Of a DNA stretch of 64,000 nucleotides, positions 11,137-22,396 are shown in pieces. The DNA comes from Lindgomyces ingoldianus. Its lineage: Eukaryota; Ascomycota; Dothideomycetes; Pleosporales; Lindgomycetaceae. Position numbers and translations under genes: made by a program. The DNA lies in assembly GCF_010093535.1 (NCBI RefSeq), contig NW_022985162.1, positions 1,524,387-1,588,386 on the forward strand, given 5' to 3'. Under the pieces are notes generated by a model that saw nothing but the letters and a program-made list of their open reading frames with translations, had not been told where the DNA came from and did not search any database. The stretch's first letter is position 1, and each line of letters starts with the position of its first letter.

Positions 11137-14100
11137 ATGCCTATGGAGGCGTTCGGGCAAAGTCATCCTGCTCACAATGCCCTTCCCGCGACCTCCACCC
11201 ATGGTCCTTCCTCCAAAAGGCGCCTTCCTAATGGAGCATGCAATTATCGCGACGTAGCAGTCGGAACGTGTGGATGTAATCAATTCTGGGACAAATGTAG
11301 CGCAGAGCTTCATGAGGGCAGCACCGAGAAGCGCTCGAGCCACGAGCGCTCCACCTGGTGTGTATGCGGTCACCATGCCTGCTTCCATCTTCAAGACGCT
11401 CGCGCTGCGGCTGGAAGGCTGCAATCGTCAATGGCAGGCGCGTCTTATCGCGTACATGCTAGATGTAACGGTCGCTGTCAATTGCAGCCTGGGTCACAAT
11501 GCAATCTCCACAGGGCAGCAAGACCAGTAGACGAGGACACCCCGTCGCTCGAGGGAAGTCAAGACTTGCAGAACGGACGCTTGAAGACGTCGCAGGCGGT
11601 CTCGAGCCAGAGTCTTCTGCAGCAAGCAGCTTCTCCCGCCATCGCATATGGCCAGAATGGGGAGGTGCTGGACCCTCCTTCCCAACCAAGCACTTCTGGC
11701 CTTCCCAGAGTCCCTTCTGTCTGCTTCTTGTCCCATGACCGCCCAACAGCAGCTGCTGATACTGATACCAGGAAGGTGAGGACTGACATGAGCCAGCCGA
11801 GACACAATGCCATGGGGCTTGGCTTGTCGTTGGTGAATCTAGGCAATACAGTAGACCAGTCTCGTCGCCAGCCTTCTGTAACATCAACAGTGCCGGACGA
11901 AATCGATAGAGCACCACATGGATTCTACAGCGAGTCGGAATTGCCATCAACTCGAGCCAATTCTGTCCCGGACGAAAATGCGCAGGAGACAAGGCCAGCA
12001 CCGAATCCGATGGATCGTATCCTAGACTTCAATCGCAACCTGCACCTCGATGTCGGCGGCGATACGATTCCGAACACGTGCAACCCCGAAGACTTCCTCC
12101 AAAGCGCCACTGAAGTCGCTACTCCCAGTAACTCCAACACGCCCGACTTGGGAGCAGTCGATCACGCCGTCCATGACACAAAGAAGATCATTGAGACACT
12201 CGCACGCTTCGCAGAACAATATAGCGGCTCGGGTGCGAGGTCCAATGGCGCAGCGTTGGCTCCTGCCCCGCAGCGGCTGCTCACCGGCTCGCCTGCAACC
12301 CCTCAAGAGCAATTGCAGCATGCTTTGAAGTCTGCTTCGCCTCAAGCGCTTCAGAAACTGCTCTCCTATCTCAACCCTCTCCACAACCTGCTAAACTCAA
12401 TACCGAATGTCGCAAGTACCATCCAAGAGATCATTACACGGTTGGACCTGTTGGAGAACAGCTCCTTCAACTTTGTTCAGCCGGATGATTTTCAACAGCA
12501 TGTTGAGATGTATGACGGTCGCCTTCTGGAGCTTGAGCATCGCATGGATGAGCATGACAGGCTCCATCAGGCAATCGATGCTGATCAGAGCAGCAACTCG
12601 CATGGGAGACGGCGCATTGCCACCACGACCGATTCTTTTGGATCAAATCATTCTGCTCAATCCACCACGTCCTCCGCGCTAATCGTTGCGGCAATCGACC
12701 GCAAGGACATGGAGACCGAGATCGAAGGCCTTAAGGACCGCCTGGACACCCTCGAAGCTGCATCACTCCCCACAGTCGTTAATCCTTGGCAGGTTGAGGT
12801 TGTTCTTCTTCCTTGGGGTCGAGAGTTGCGCGGGATCTGGTTCTCTCCAGACGAGCCAATGCATGACCCCTTGAGAGGTGTCACTCAAGATACAGAGGAG
12901 TGGACTCAAATACGGAGTTCGGTTTCAGCCCCTCAGAGCATGCATCAAGGATCATCACAACCTTCGCAAGTTTTTGAACAGAATGCTACGTCGAGCCTGC
13001 ATTCCAGCACACAGCATTCCCCCAATGGTTCTATTCTACTCAGTAATACTGGTAGCGGTTGGAGCAATCAGGCTATTAGCGACTGGGCAGCCGGTCCTAT
13101 GGACGAGTGGCTGTCACCTAAGGCTTGCGGGAGCAATAACTTAGTATACAGGAGGTTGCAGAGTCGGGGTTTCATCAGATCTATCAATCTGAAGAGCGCC
13201 AACTCGAGTGACATTCAAGCAGCTCTCTCTGATGCTTTCGGCGACTTGCACGAGCACTTGGTGTATACTGATGCAGATTACCATCCCACTATCAACTCAT
13301 ATCCTGGTCTTCGGGCTTCCTTCATCCCCCTTCGGAAGACCGTGAAGTCGTCCAGGCTGCGCTTTCTGAGCCATGCCGAGATGTCCAGCTCGGCACTATG
13401 GTCCGCCCAATTTCTCAATTCAGGGGTAATGATGCGAGTATCAGGTGGCAAGAAGAGGCTCTATATCACGCAGCGAGAGGCGTATTTACAACAGAACAAC
13501 AACACAGGAGATGCCTGGACGTGGCAGCAATTGCGGTTACTTCCTCGCTTCCAGCCAGATCCCGACTCAGAGATGGAAGGGAACGAGGAGCATTGCCAAC
13601 CGCAAGTCGCTGAAGCGGATGCTCGGGAAGCTTGCTGGGCTTTCTTCGAAGCTTACGACCCGCCACTCAGCACGACCTCCTCCTTCAGTAGCAGTCATTC
13701 TGTTAACCTTTCAATGCGTCCCGCTGGCCGAACTTGGCGGAGATCCATCACACCTAGCTCCATCCTTAAGAATAAGCAATTCCAACCCATCTCACCACTA
13801 AGTGAGAATCACCCTCGCCGTCCAACACACGGTGGTATACGCACTGTTTCTGCGCCCACGATCGAGGAACGCCCGCACAGCTCGTCAAAACGTCGCTTCA
13901 ACACATCGCCAGTCAAACCTTCCTCCGTCCCTCAGCCATCTTCCCGTTCTGCTTCTATTTCAAGACCCAAACGTCGTCGTGTCGCTCGTTCCCCCTCTCC
14001 TCAAGCAGCTGTCAATGTTCCTTCCAAAGCTTCAGACGTTCAGGATCCTGTATGGAACCCCACTCCTCGACGTTCACGTGAACCCCCTTCGCCCTTCTAT

Positions 14101-14568
14101 TCCTCACATCCAGAACTACCCCGAACGAATTCCGATGTCACGAGTCGAAGCCAAAGATCTCTCGCAGTGGTGGGGAAGAACACCCCCTTTGCTTACGCCA
14201 CACCGCATTCCGGACCCATTGTGGGAGCGGGCTCTGGTTTCGGCGAGTTCGCGGACCAGGCTGGTGACACTGAGGTCGATGATAATGACGCTGAATACGA
14301 AGACGATGGACAGAGCTGGGCTGGGGTTGAAGATAAAGACGATGATGAAGATGGCAGCAGCGATTCTGACGCTGAGGGTGGAGCTGAGATGGAAGATCAA
14401 GCTAGCTTCTCTGGCGAGGATGGCGGATTTGGCAGCGATGATGAGGACAACGATGATGGTGAAGATGGGGACGATGACTTCGGATTTGGGGCACAACAGC
14501 AAGAAGAAGATGAAGATGAGGATGGCAATGAGGTTTTTGATAGCCTTTTAAGGGTTCTTCGGGAGTAA
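11137..14568 (+). CDS. Large unknown protein with Cys/His motif, coiled coils and acidic tail
   Basis: I cannot name a function. The 1143-codon frame has no intron. Near the N-terminus is a cluster of Cys and His: CGCNQFWDKC followed by WCVCGHHACFH (about residues 45-85), which could bind zinc. A long Ser/Pro/Gln-rich stretch follows, then helical, charged segments with coiled-coil character (about 340-580). A more ordered region starts with NPWQVEVVLLPWGRELRG (about 575) and runs to REAYLQ (about 790), with conserved-looking blocks such as RGFIRSINLK and FIPLRK. A basic patch (SRPKRRRVARSPSPQ, about 945-960) could be a nuclear signal. The last 130 residues are extremely rich in Asp and Glu. 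I infer a nuclear, perhaps chromatin-related protein of filamentous ascomycetes. An upstream exon is possible because an AATAG precedes the ATG directly. Confidence 0.75.
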   Translation: MPMEAFGQSHPAHNALPATSTHGPSSKRRLPNGACNYRDVAVGTCGCNQFWDKCSAELHEGSTEKRSSHERSTWCVCGHHACFHLQDARAAAGRLQSSMAGASYRVHARCNGRCQLQPGSQCNLHRAARPVDEDTPSLEGSQDLQNGRLKTSQAVSSQSLLQQAASPAIAYGQNGEVLDPPSQPSTSGLPRVPSVCFLSHDRPTAAADTDTRKVRTDMSQPRHNAMGLGLSLVNLGNTVDQSRRQPSVTSTVPDEIDRAPHGFYSESELPSTRANSVPDENAQETRPAPNPMDRILDFNRNLHLDVGGDTIPNTCNPEDFLQSATEVATPSNSNTPDLGAVDHAVHDTKKIIETLARFAEQYSGSGARSNGAALAPAPQRLLTGSPATPQEQLQHALKSASPQALQKLLSYLNPLHNLLNSIPNVASTIQEIITRLDLLENSSFNFVQPDDFQQHVEMYDGRLLELEHRMDEHDRLHQAIDADQSSNSHGRRRIATTTDSFGSNHSAQSTTSSALIVAAIDRKDMETEIEGLKDRLDTLEAASLPTVVNPWQVEVVLLPWGRELRGIWFSPDEPMHDPLRGVTQDTEEWTQIRSSVSAPQSMHQGSSQPSQVFEQNATSSLHSSTQHSPNGSILLSNTGSGWSNQAISDWAAGPMDEWLSPKACGSNNLVYRRLQSRGFIRSINLKSANSSDIQAALSDAFGDLHEHLVYTDADYHPTINSYPGLRASFIPLRKTVKSSRLRFLSHAEMSSSALWSAQFLNSGVMMRVSGGKKRLYITQREAYLQQNNNTGDAWTWQQLRLLPRFQPDPDSEMEGNEEHCQPQVAEADAREACWAFFEAYDPPLSTTSSFSSSHSVNLSMRPAGRTWRRSITPSSILKNKQFQPISPLSENHPRRPTHGGIRTVSAPTIEERPHSSSKRRFNTSPVKPSSVPQPSSRSASISRPKRRRVARSPSPQAAVNVPSKASDVQDPVWNPTPRRSREPPSPFYSSHPELPRTNSDVTSRSQRSLAVVGKNTPFAYATPHSGPIVGAGSGFGEFADQAGDTEVDDNDAEYEDDGQSWAGVEDKDDDEDGSSDSDAEGGAEMEDQASFSGEDGGFGSDDEDNDDGEDGDDDFGFGAQQQEEDEDEDGNEVFDSLLRVLRE

Positions 14569-17500
14569 ATGGGGTGGGTTCTCCTAAAGTCCAAGTATTG
14601 GTTCTAGGGTTTGGTCAGCGCTAATGGATGCACTGTTTTGGGCCTGGTACAAGATCATTAGGCACAAATCCTCTTAGCATTTATGTTGGACCCGGTTCGT
14701 GGGTGGGTTCTTTCAACATTACTGGCAGGCAGGTAGGATATCCAGGATATATTGTTGGCTTAGGTTTAGGTTTGGATCTCTGGTGGGTCTTAAGGTCAAT
14801 ACCATTCTGCGCAGCAGAGTTCAAGGTCATGGAAGATTGGAACTTCTGTTTTCGGCATCCGGGAATTATTTTTTTGTATGTACGAATACTGTCTCATATT
14901 TTGGTTCCCGCTATCACATCACTCTTTTCGTTGTATTAAAATGATAGAGCAATCTCTCCTTTTAAGGAACGCGCTTCTGTTTGAGAGATAGATAGCACCG
15001 GGGGGTGGTAGATGGAGGAGATAGAATATATGCTTTGGTATTTACTTTGAAGATTGAATGACTGTGCGAAAGTGAATGCAAGTGCTTCTACAAACATTTC
15101 CTCGTTTATCCGAAATGCTAAATGGTTCAACCCCGCCATCTCATATCATCCCCTCTCACTATCGCCTGCACTCCTATTGCTCTGCTCCTCACCTCTCGGC
15201 TTGTCTCCTCCCCTTGATGTACTACTAAGAGAGACTATTGGAGTGCAGAACGTGGTAACCCTTTGAGATACTACACACCGCTGAAGGCTTTGAGGTTATA
15301 GTTTTGGAGACACTAGAGGAGTTCGTAGAAGGAGTTGTAGGCGGTGACGGGGGGAGAAGAGGCCGCTGATGGGTTTGACATTCTCGTACGAGTTGTAGGA
15401 GAAATGGAATAGATGACAGACTAGAGTGGATGGAAGGAGAGAGCACAGCGGGAATGAGAGCATATAGAAAGTCTTTCAACAGATCAAAGCAGTCTGGTTT
15501 AAAACGCGTAGGTAAGAAGCACCATGGCGCCGTCTAGCACTGGATCAAGAATCGAATACTGCTACAATGTTTGATGAAAACTGTTAGGCTAATTGGAGTC
15601 AGAAAAGGGGGTAGGATTGAGTGACCTCACTAAAAGCTACCAGATCGTTGCTCCGTTTGAGCTACATTGCAACCTCAAGGTCTCATTCTCATACCTCGTT
15701 CCCAAAACCCTGGTGGACTCGGGTCCCTATATTGCTCATGCGTCCAATCCTTCAGAACCAACTCACTCTGAGGCGAAGACCACAGTCTTGAGAACACATA
15801 CATTGAGCCAACAAAGCCCCAATAGGCCCACCCAACGGCTAAACTGTCCAGAACTCTGTTCCTCTGACTCAAGCTCCCAGAGCATACCGGAATTATGCGC
15901 TAGTGGTTGGTTAGCAAGCAGGTATGCTGAATCCCCTAAAACCCTCTTGGCATGTGCGTGCGTGCGGCGAAGCATGGCGGGTGGACCAAACATCCTACAA
16001 ATAAAGTGATATGTGGCAAACATGCTTGATTAAGCGCCAGGAAAGGCACAGCTCCAGCCAAGTATGCTTCAAGTGTTTTGAGGTTCTGTATAGTTTTGTA
16101 TGTCCGTGGCGTCAGAACGGGATATGGACATGGGAGATTAGTCACAGTCTTATTTCTTTCGTTAAGCATGACAGAGAGCGGGGGCGTCTAGCTAGAACTG
16201 GGCGGACGTAGAGAAGGAACTCGGACGGCAGGCTAATTAAACAGGAGAATATTTAGGATTCCATATAAGCTTGTTATTGGTGACTGTCTGCCTTTGTCGC
16301 AAGATACGACGATGTGAGAAGGGGAAAGCCTCCTTTTCTCACGTAAGTAGTACGATTTTGGAAAGGAAACACCTAGAAGGCGGATGTTCGAGAACCCGAC
16401 GAAGAGTGAAGACAGAAAAAAGGTATTAGAAATAGGCGTGAAACAATAGGCGCTGTCGGACTTCTGTTAGATAGCAATTGCGGCGAAGATGATGACGAAG
16501 TGGAACCTCGCATACCATTGGGATGCGCCAATGGGGCGTGGCATTATGTCTGATGCCACAGTAGGTGGGCTGTGTAAGCGCAACGCTCTGTTTGGTTCGT
16601 AGTCAAGCGGTGTCCGGATGAAATAGAAATTGGGATGCAAGTTGGTTTGTTATATGAAATATTCTTGTAGAACTGGAAGGATGTATCGAACCCCGTCACG
16701 GACCGGGGGAGCTGAACATCTGGATGCCGAACTTGGACCATGATCACGCTTGAAGTAGTAGTGATTCAGACCCCAAGAGAATAAATCCCATGGATGGGAT
16801 TAGCCCCCAACGGATTCTGAAGTGTGTCGAGTGCAGTAGTTAGAATAGGCAGAAGCAACATCGGACAACACGCTAAGAGAAAATTTGTGAGCGAGCCGGG
16901 TTCCTGATTCAGACGCTGATTCGGAGGCGTTTATGAGGATGAGCAACTTTACCCGTGGTCCAGTCCGTCGGAAGCCTTTTCTCAGCGAGAAATGACCTTC
17001 GTTGACAATCAGCGAGGGGTAGTGTCACGCCATAGCGCCCACGAGTGTGCAAAGTCCCTAACTCGGTGTTTCATTAAGGTTAAATAAGCTTAAGGTTATC
17101 ACTTCGACCATCTTACCTACTTTGGTGAATACTAACGACTGAAATCCTACTCAGATAGAAGAAGTACTATCTCCGCTCATTGGCTTAAACGAAGGATTTT
17201 TCAGGCGGTTGGACCCCTTGGCAGACGCTTTTGTGGGAAGAACCCAACGAAGTTGACACGGCTGGTTGATAAAATCGGTGTTCACGAGCATTGGAACAGA
17301 TAACAGACAATAGATAGTAGATGAAAGAGTGGCCCTGCAAGAGAAATGGTGGGCTTACCCTCATTTGTTAATGAGAACGCCTGATTACGGCTAAGGGTTT
17401 GCCTTGTCTTACCTTGTCCGAAGGATTCCTTTAGGGGCTTAAACGGGAAGTTGTAAAATGCCTTCGTACGACAAAGACGGGGACTTGTCTTAGGTGATTT

Positions 17501-20500
17501 CCATTCCCGTTAGGCGGTGCCTCTGAGCATCTGTGGATTGTACCACAGGACTATCACGGAAGGTCGCATGTGAAGTGCAGGATCGGCTAGCGAGGCATGA
17601 ATTCTATTGGCAGTGAACGAGTAATCTAATGAGAAATTTAGGAACACCAATGCGATTGTGCAGCAGCCTGCGCATGTATCGACTGTTGCATCTTCTTCAA
17701 CAGCAAGTTGGTTCGTGCCGCAATATAAAATTTGTGGTACCTACCTCTTCTAGGAGCCAACTTTAAGAGGCATTACCCAGTTATAGGAAAGAGTGCTTAG
17801 CCCTGTCAGACACCGGGAGTGGCTGCAAATTAAAATAAGGTCCTCCCGTGAAGGATTAACGTTGTAGATCCTGCACCGGGACGAGGCTGTGATTGTGCTC
17901 TGGTGGAACGTTGAGGCCTCCACAGGTTAGCTCGAAGCGGTTCGGTGTACGCGGGACACGAACTTTGTAAGGAGCTCACTTCACTAGACTTGAAGAGGCG
18001 GGGTTCGATAAGTTGAGTTAAACGTTAATGATTAGATTTGCATCATAGACATGCCATACAAATCATAGCATGAAGTAGGATCTAGAAAGGAGGAAGAACC
18101 GACTGGTGGAAATTCTCTGTATGATGAATGATGATTAAGAAAATGGTCATCAGCATGAGGTTGAGGGAATTGCGCAGTTTGCTTCCAATTTCAGATATTA
18201 AACGAGGCACCCCGGATACCGATTTGGTAAGTTACCTACTGTGTCAGCCTGACTCCGAAACACACAGCGCTACTGCAGACCTGAAGTGTCTGGATTCAAG
18301 CGCAGATCATGGGGATTAAGGTTCTGAACTAAGCTGCTTGCCTTTGAGAGCGTTCCTGCAAGATGATTCGTGCCCGTTGCCCGTCATGCAAGAGGGGGCC
18401 AAAAATACAAATGCTGGCTCGAATAGGGTAATAGCGCGAGAAGCTCCGCTTGAGGATGTTCGTATCCGCCTTCATTCTCGGAAATCTCGACTTGCTTGAC
18501 TAAAGGATCTTATGCCACTTCCCAGCATGTGTAATGACGCTGGACTTGTCGAAGGGTTGTGTGCACTGCAAGGCTGTACGGCGTTCTACCAATGATGATT
18601 ACCTAGTGCGAAGGATCGGAGTGAGTGCGCTGATGTGAGCTCGTTCACTCTGACCAGTTTTAAGGATCAAGAACATTTGACGTTGTGAGATTCCGGACCG
18701 CATTTTCCTTTTCGCGTAATTACCCCCATCAGCGACGACGGTCGCCGATATTAAAAAAGCTTCGTGTGAGGATGACAGGTGGTACCGAGGGCCCAGTTAA
18801 TATACGTTCAGGTGGATGCAGGTGCGCAAACCCGGATCTTGCAGACTGAATACGATGGTTCATCTAAATCTTCCTGCGACGCTGCGGCACGTAATTGGTG
18901 GTTTAATAAAAATCGTGCTTCGTTCATCCTTTTTCCGAGTGGCGTGTGAGCAGTCGTCCAGCGAAGGTTTGAGAGAGATCGGGCGCTATCGGACAGGCAA
19001 ATTGCTTGGCCTACCTTAATTTTTCGTCGGGCTGGTTGTAATTCACGAGGTGATTCATTGTGGGCGCCGGGAAGAGAGTGTTGGAACGAGAGGCGCAGTT
19101 CTAGAACTGGCGTTGGCGCGCCTTCGTGTGGGCAACACTAAACTTTTTTTTCTTGCAAAAGAAACGAGCCCGTGGTCGGTTGGTGGAGATCGTTTTCGGC
19201 TCCAGCCTGTGGAGCTCACATGCACTGTGGCAGTACTTCCAAGGTTGTCGCAGAGCGAGCAGATAGTGAAAGTGTAGGTGGCTAAGGAGCGCTTCTGCGA
19301 CTTTGTCTTGTCATATTGGAACAATAGTAATAATCAGGCCTCTGACTACGCCCGGTGGGTTTGGTGGAGCGGTGGGTGGTGGAGGGTTCGCATGGCAATT
19401 TTGGATCCGAGAATAATTGCTCCATTGGGTTCATGGCTTGCTGCGGGCGTGCCGTGGATGAGCAGGCGGGACAGCGGGTCAGAGATTTATGCTTAACTCT
19501 CTTTCAACCTTATCTGGAACCCTGTCCATCGCAAGCGAACAAGCCGGCTGATCAGAATCGTACCGCATCGTATGACTTAACCGGACGCCGGGCTCAATGT
19601 TGCATCTACGACTCCTGGCACACCTGCTCCCTTCTTATGTATGTCTTTTCGAAGGGCACACGATCGATGGTTCTCACAACCTCTTCGGAACTCAAGCAAG
19701 GGGGGTTTCGTTTGTCTCGTTTGTCCCATGGCTGCGTAACTGCCGAAATGTGGAGTCGGCGGCTTGGGGTGGACGAGTTTCCATGATCCGTCAACGCTGA
19801 CGCGGCCATCATCCGAGCAATCCGATCCACACAAGACGCCGCCGTCACTGGGCTGCACGATGACCAGGCTTGGCCGAGTGTCGAAACAAATCCGTGTTTG
19901 CTGCTTGGCAAGCTTGCGCAACCTAGGCCAATAAATTTTGACTCGGGCCTTTGTCTCGCTGTGGCAAGCTGAGACGCCAGTCCACAACATTCCTTGCAGC
20001 GAATGTTGCTGATAATCGACCCATGTTCACGCTGCCTTAGGACATTTGTAACGAGGCCTCGCAATAAGACACGAAGACTGGCTTGCCCAGACTCTTGGTG
20101 GATATTGTTGTGACGGCTAATGCCTCGCCAGAAGCCGCACCAAGGCGCTCCACCCCGCTCAACCATTCGCACACCGACTGCCTCGAGGTAATTATTGACG
20201 GGTGCAAACAGCTATTTCGGTGCACGAACAATGAGCTGGAAGCGCCCGTCGATTTTCTCCAGAGGTAAGGATTCCGTCAGCGTGGAAGCCTTCCTCGCTA
20301 TCGTATTGCGGAACAGAGTAAGCTTAAAATGCATTACACCCAAGGCTTATCTGCTGGAAGCCGAGGTCCTGGTGTGCAGGGAAGTTCGAGTAGGAATAAT
20401 ATTACGTTGGCTTGTGGAGCCGAGCGGATACCTTTCCAAGAACAAGCTCCTGAGATACCTGGTAGGAATCAATTGCCTAGTCTTCACAAGCTGCTGTCTC

Positions 20501-21895
20501 TGAGGTCTCTCGTGCGAGCGTCTGCGTAACACAGCAGGCGGTAACCCACCATCACTCGCGTACCCTAGGCGCTTCGTGGATGCAAGAAGGCATGTCATCA
20601 GGAGCAAGCAAGCGAGAGCGAGCGGAGTTATCCTCCCACTGAGATCTTTGTCAGTCTTCTCAGCACCAGCGGCACAGCTACGAAGAGGTGTGGAACGGTT
20701 CCGCCAGGCAAGGTGTTTTAGGCGTCCTTGGGGCCAAGACACACCATGCAAATGCCATAATACAATTGATGCAGCAACAGCACGAGTTGTTTTGTGTCGT
20801 TGGTGATGGGAACTTGGCTCGGCTGGGTATTTCCCACCAGCAGGTAATGAGTGAACCTGAGGCCAAGTCGCACAAGAAGACGCTTGTTGTGGGCGCGCAT
20901 GACGAGCTGCTCGATGCCATGCCCGATGAGCATCGCCAGGGCTTGGACCTGGGCGAGAGGTGTCAGAGCCGGGATGGGATTGGACTGGCCAAGCGATGGA
21001 AGGCTTGTCGACGTTAAAGATTAGGATTAGGTTGCTTAGCGTCTTTTAAGGTGATGAGCTCTGTCGGCCCCGACCATCGCACAGAAAGCTTGGCTGATCG
21101 AGGCTGTACGAGCGCTGAGTCCGGCGGCGGACTGGGCGTCCACGGCGTCGACTCCATCGAGCCGTCCAAGACCAGCACCAGCCTGCCAATCCGCCGGGGG
21201 AAGCGGACAAGTGTCTTGTTGAGACTTGGGTTCTGCCCTACGGTGCCTGCGCTCGCCGCCCACGCCGCGTCCTGTTGGCGATGCGTCTATCTGGCCATCT
21301 CGTCTCGTTTCGCGCGAGGGTGCGGCGAGGCAGCCGTCGATAATAGCAGATTTGAGCAGTTTGAAGCAGCGGACACACTGGACAGAGTCCGTCTGTAGAC
21401 AGGGGGCCGCTCCGCCTGCTCGCAGCGTCCGAGAGTCCGGGTTCGCACTGCTGGGAGCGACGACAAAGTTAGAAGCCAACGGCGTTTAAATAAAGCTTGT
21501 CCCGACTGTTTGACAGGCCTTATTTCGCTCTCAGCGCCACACCAAGCCCTCGGCGACGATCAAGAGCCCAGGGTGTGCCGCCAACAAGCACAAAAGCGTT
21601 CCGTGCGCACTCCCTTCGTACATACAAGTGCACCCAGAGCCCTCCGCCGTGCCCCATATAGCACATCACCGCCTCGCGTTCCTGCCACACCCTCATTTCG
21701 TTTCATCCGCCAGGCTCGTTTCAAGTCTCCGGCCCACTCAACAGTGCCGTCACTGCCTGAAGAGACGACCTGTCCTCGGACCACCCTCACCATATATCTC
21801 TCCCAGCGGCAATTGATTGCGAGGCTGTCCATTGTTCAGACCCCCGACCCTCTCTCGGCGTGCTCACATTGCATCACTGCCTGCCAGTCCTAAAG
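14569..21895. other. Gene-free region, 7.3 kb, upstream of the WOPR regulator gene
   Basis: No supportable gene on either strand. The longest frames (up to about 190 codons) lack an ATG near their start, overlap other equally long frames and have no domain. 14.6-16.3 kb and 16.3-19 kb have average-looking, stop-rich sequence; 19-21.8 kb is richer in G+C. No terminal repeats, transposon remnants, tRNA or rRNA were seen. One exact AACTTTAA (17759-17766) matches the core of the motif known for WOPR proteins, but a single 8-mer is expected by chance. The most likely roles are a long control region and 5' leader for the WOPR gene, or non-coding transcripts. Confidence 0.5.
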
Positions 21896-22273
21896 GTACG
21901 TGTGCATTTCTTTGGTCTCCGTTACCTCATCAATATCGCCTCACGACCATTCATATCCCCCCGTCAAGCTCGTCGCAACCCACTTGGTACCTTGTCATCC
22001 CATCTCGCTGGTGTCGGTAGAGCCCCACCATCCACACGCCAGTTTTCCCCTTTGGAGACTACCAGTGCGCTGCATAAACGGCAAGGCTGTCTGCGAAATC
22101 GTGCGTATCCTCAATTGTCCGCTGGCCCTGCTTGATCCTTCTTTCCTCGGATCCCTAACACCCACCGGTCGCTCGAAACACGTTTTCGTACGTAAGCGAC
22201 CATGGGTTGGCGCAACCCCATCGTTCCGTAGTTCGAGTGGAGCTATAAGCTTGAGCTAACGCATGTGTCACAG
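21896..22273 (+). other. Probable intron in the 5' leader of the WOPR gene
   Basis: A 378-base intron before the coding start is suggested by a consensus donor GTACGT at 21896-21901, a perfect GCTAAC branch sequence at 22255-22260 and a CACAG acceptor ending at 22273, with branch-to-acceptor spacing usual for filamentous fungi. It would be spliced from the 5' untranslated leader 123 bases before the ATG. Not proven without transcripts. Confidence 0.5.
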
Positions 22274-22366
22274 CACCCATGAAGCCCTAACTCACGTCGA
22301 ACTCTGTGTTTCATTCAAGCTTCTTCCTTCCCCAGTGTTCACCATCCATAGCACCCAATACCTAGT

Positions 22367-22386
22367 ACCACCACCACCACCACCAC
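22367..22386 (+). repeat. ACC trinucleotide microsatellite in the 5' leader
   Basis: Six ACC units plus a partial unit end 10 bases before the ATG of the WOPR gene. Its place directly before the start codon could affect translation if the copy number varies. Confidence 0.8.
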
Positions 22387-22396
22387 TGTCTCTGCA

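Noticed and set aside
13802..14551. 249-codon plus-strand frame inside the large unknown gene
   Set aside because: Shadow of the coding frame at 11137-14568. Its Met/Lys-rich end is the acidic repeat read in another frame.
15593..16009. 138-codon plus-strand frame
   Set aside because: No ATG start and no recognisable domain. An opposite-strand frame of similar length overlaps it.
17980..18020. GGTTCGAT-like sequence suggestive of a tRNA B box
   Set aside because: No A box at the right distance and no cloverleaf can be drawn.
19606..20172. 188-codon minus-strand frame in the gene-free region
   Set aside because: No ATG at its start (an internal one would be needed), no domain, overlaps other long frames. 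I cannot separate it from chance.
21036..21479. 147-codon minus-strand frame before the WOPR gene
   Set aside because: Starts without ATG, low-complexity composition in G+C-rich DNA, lies in the probable promoter.
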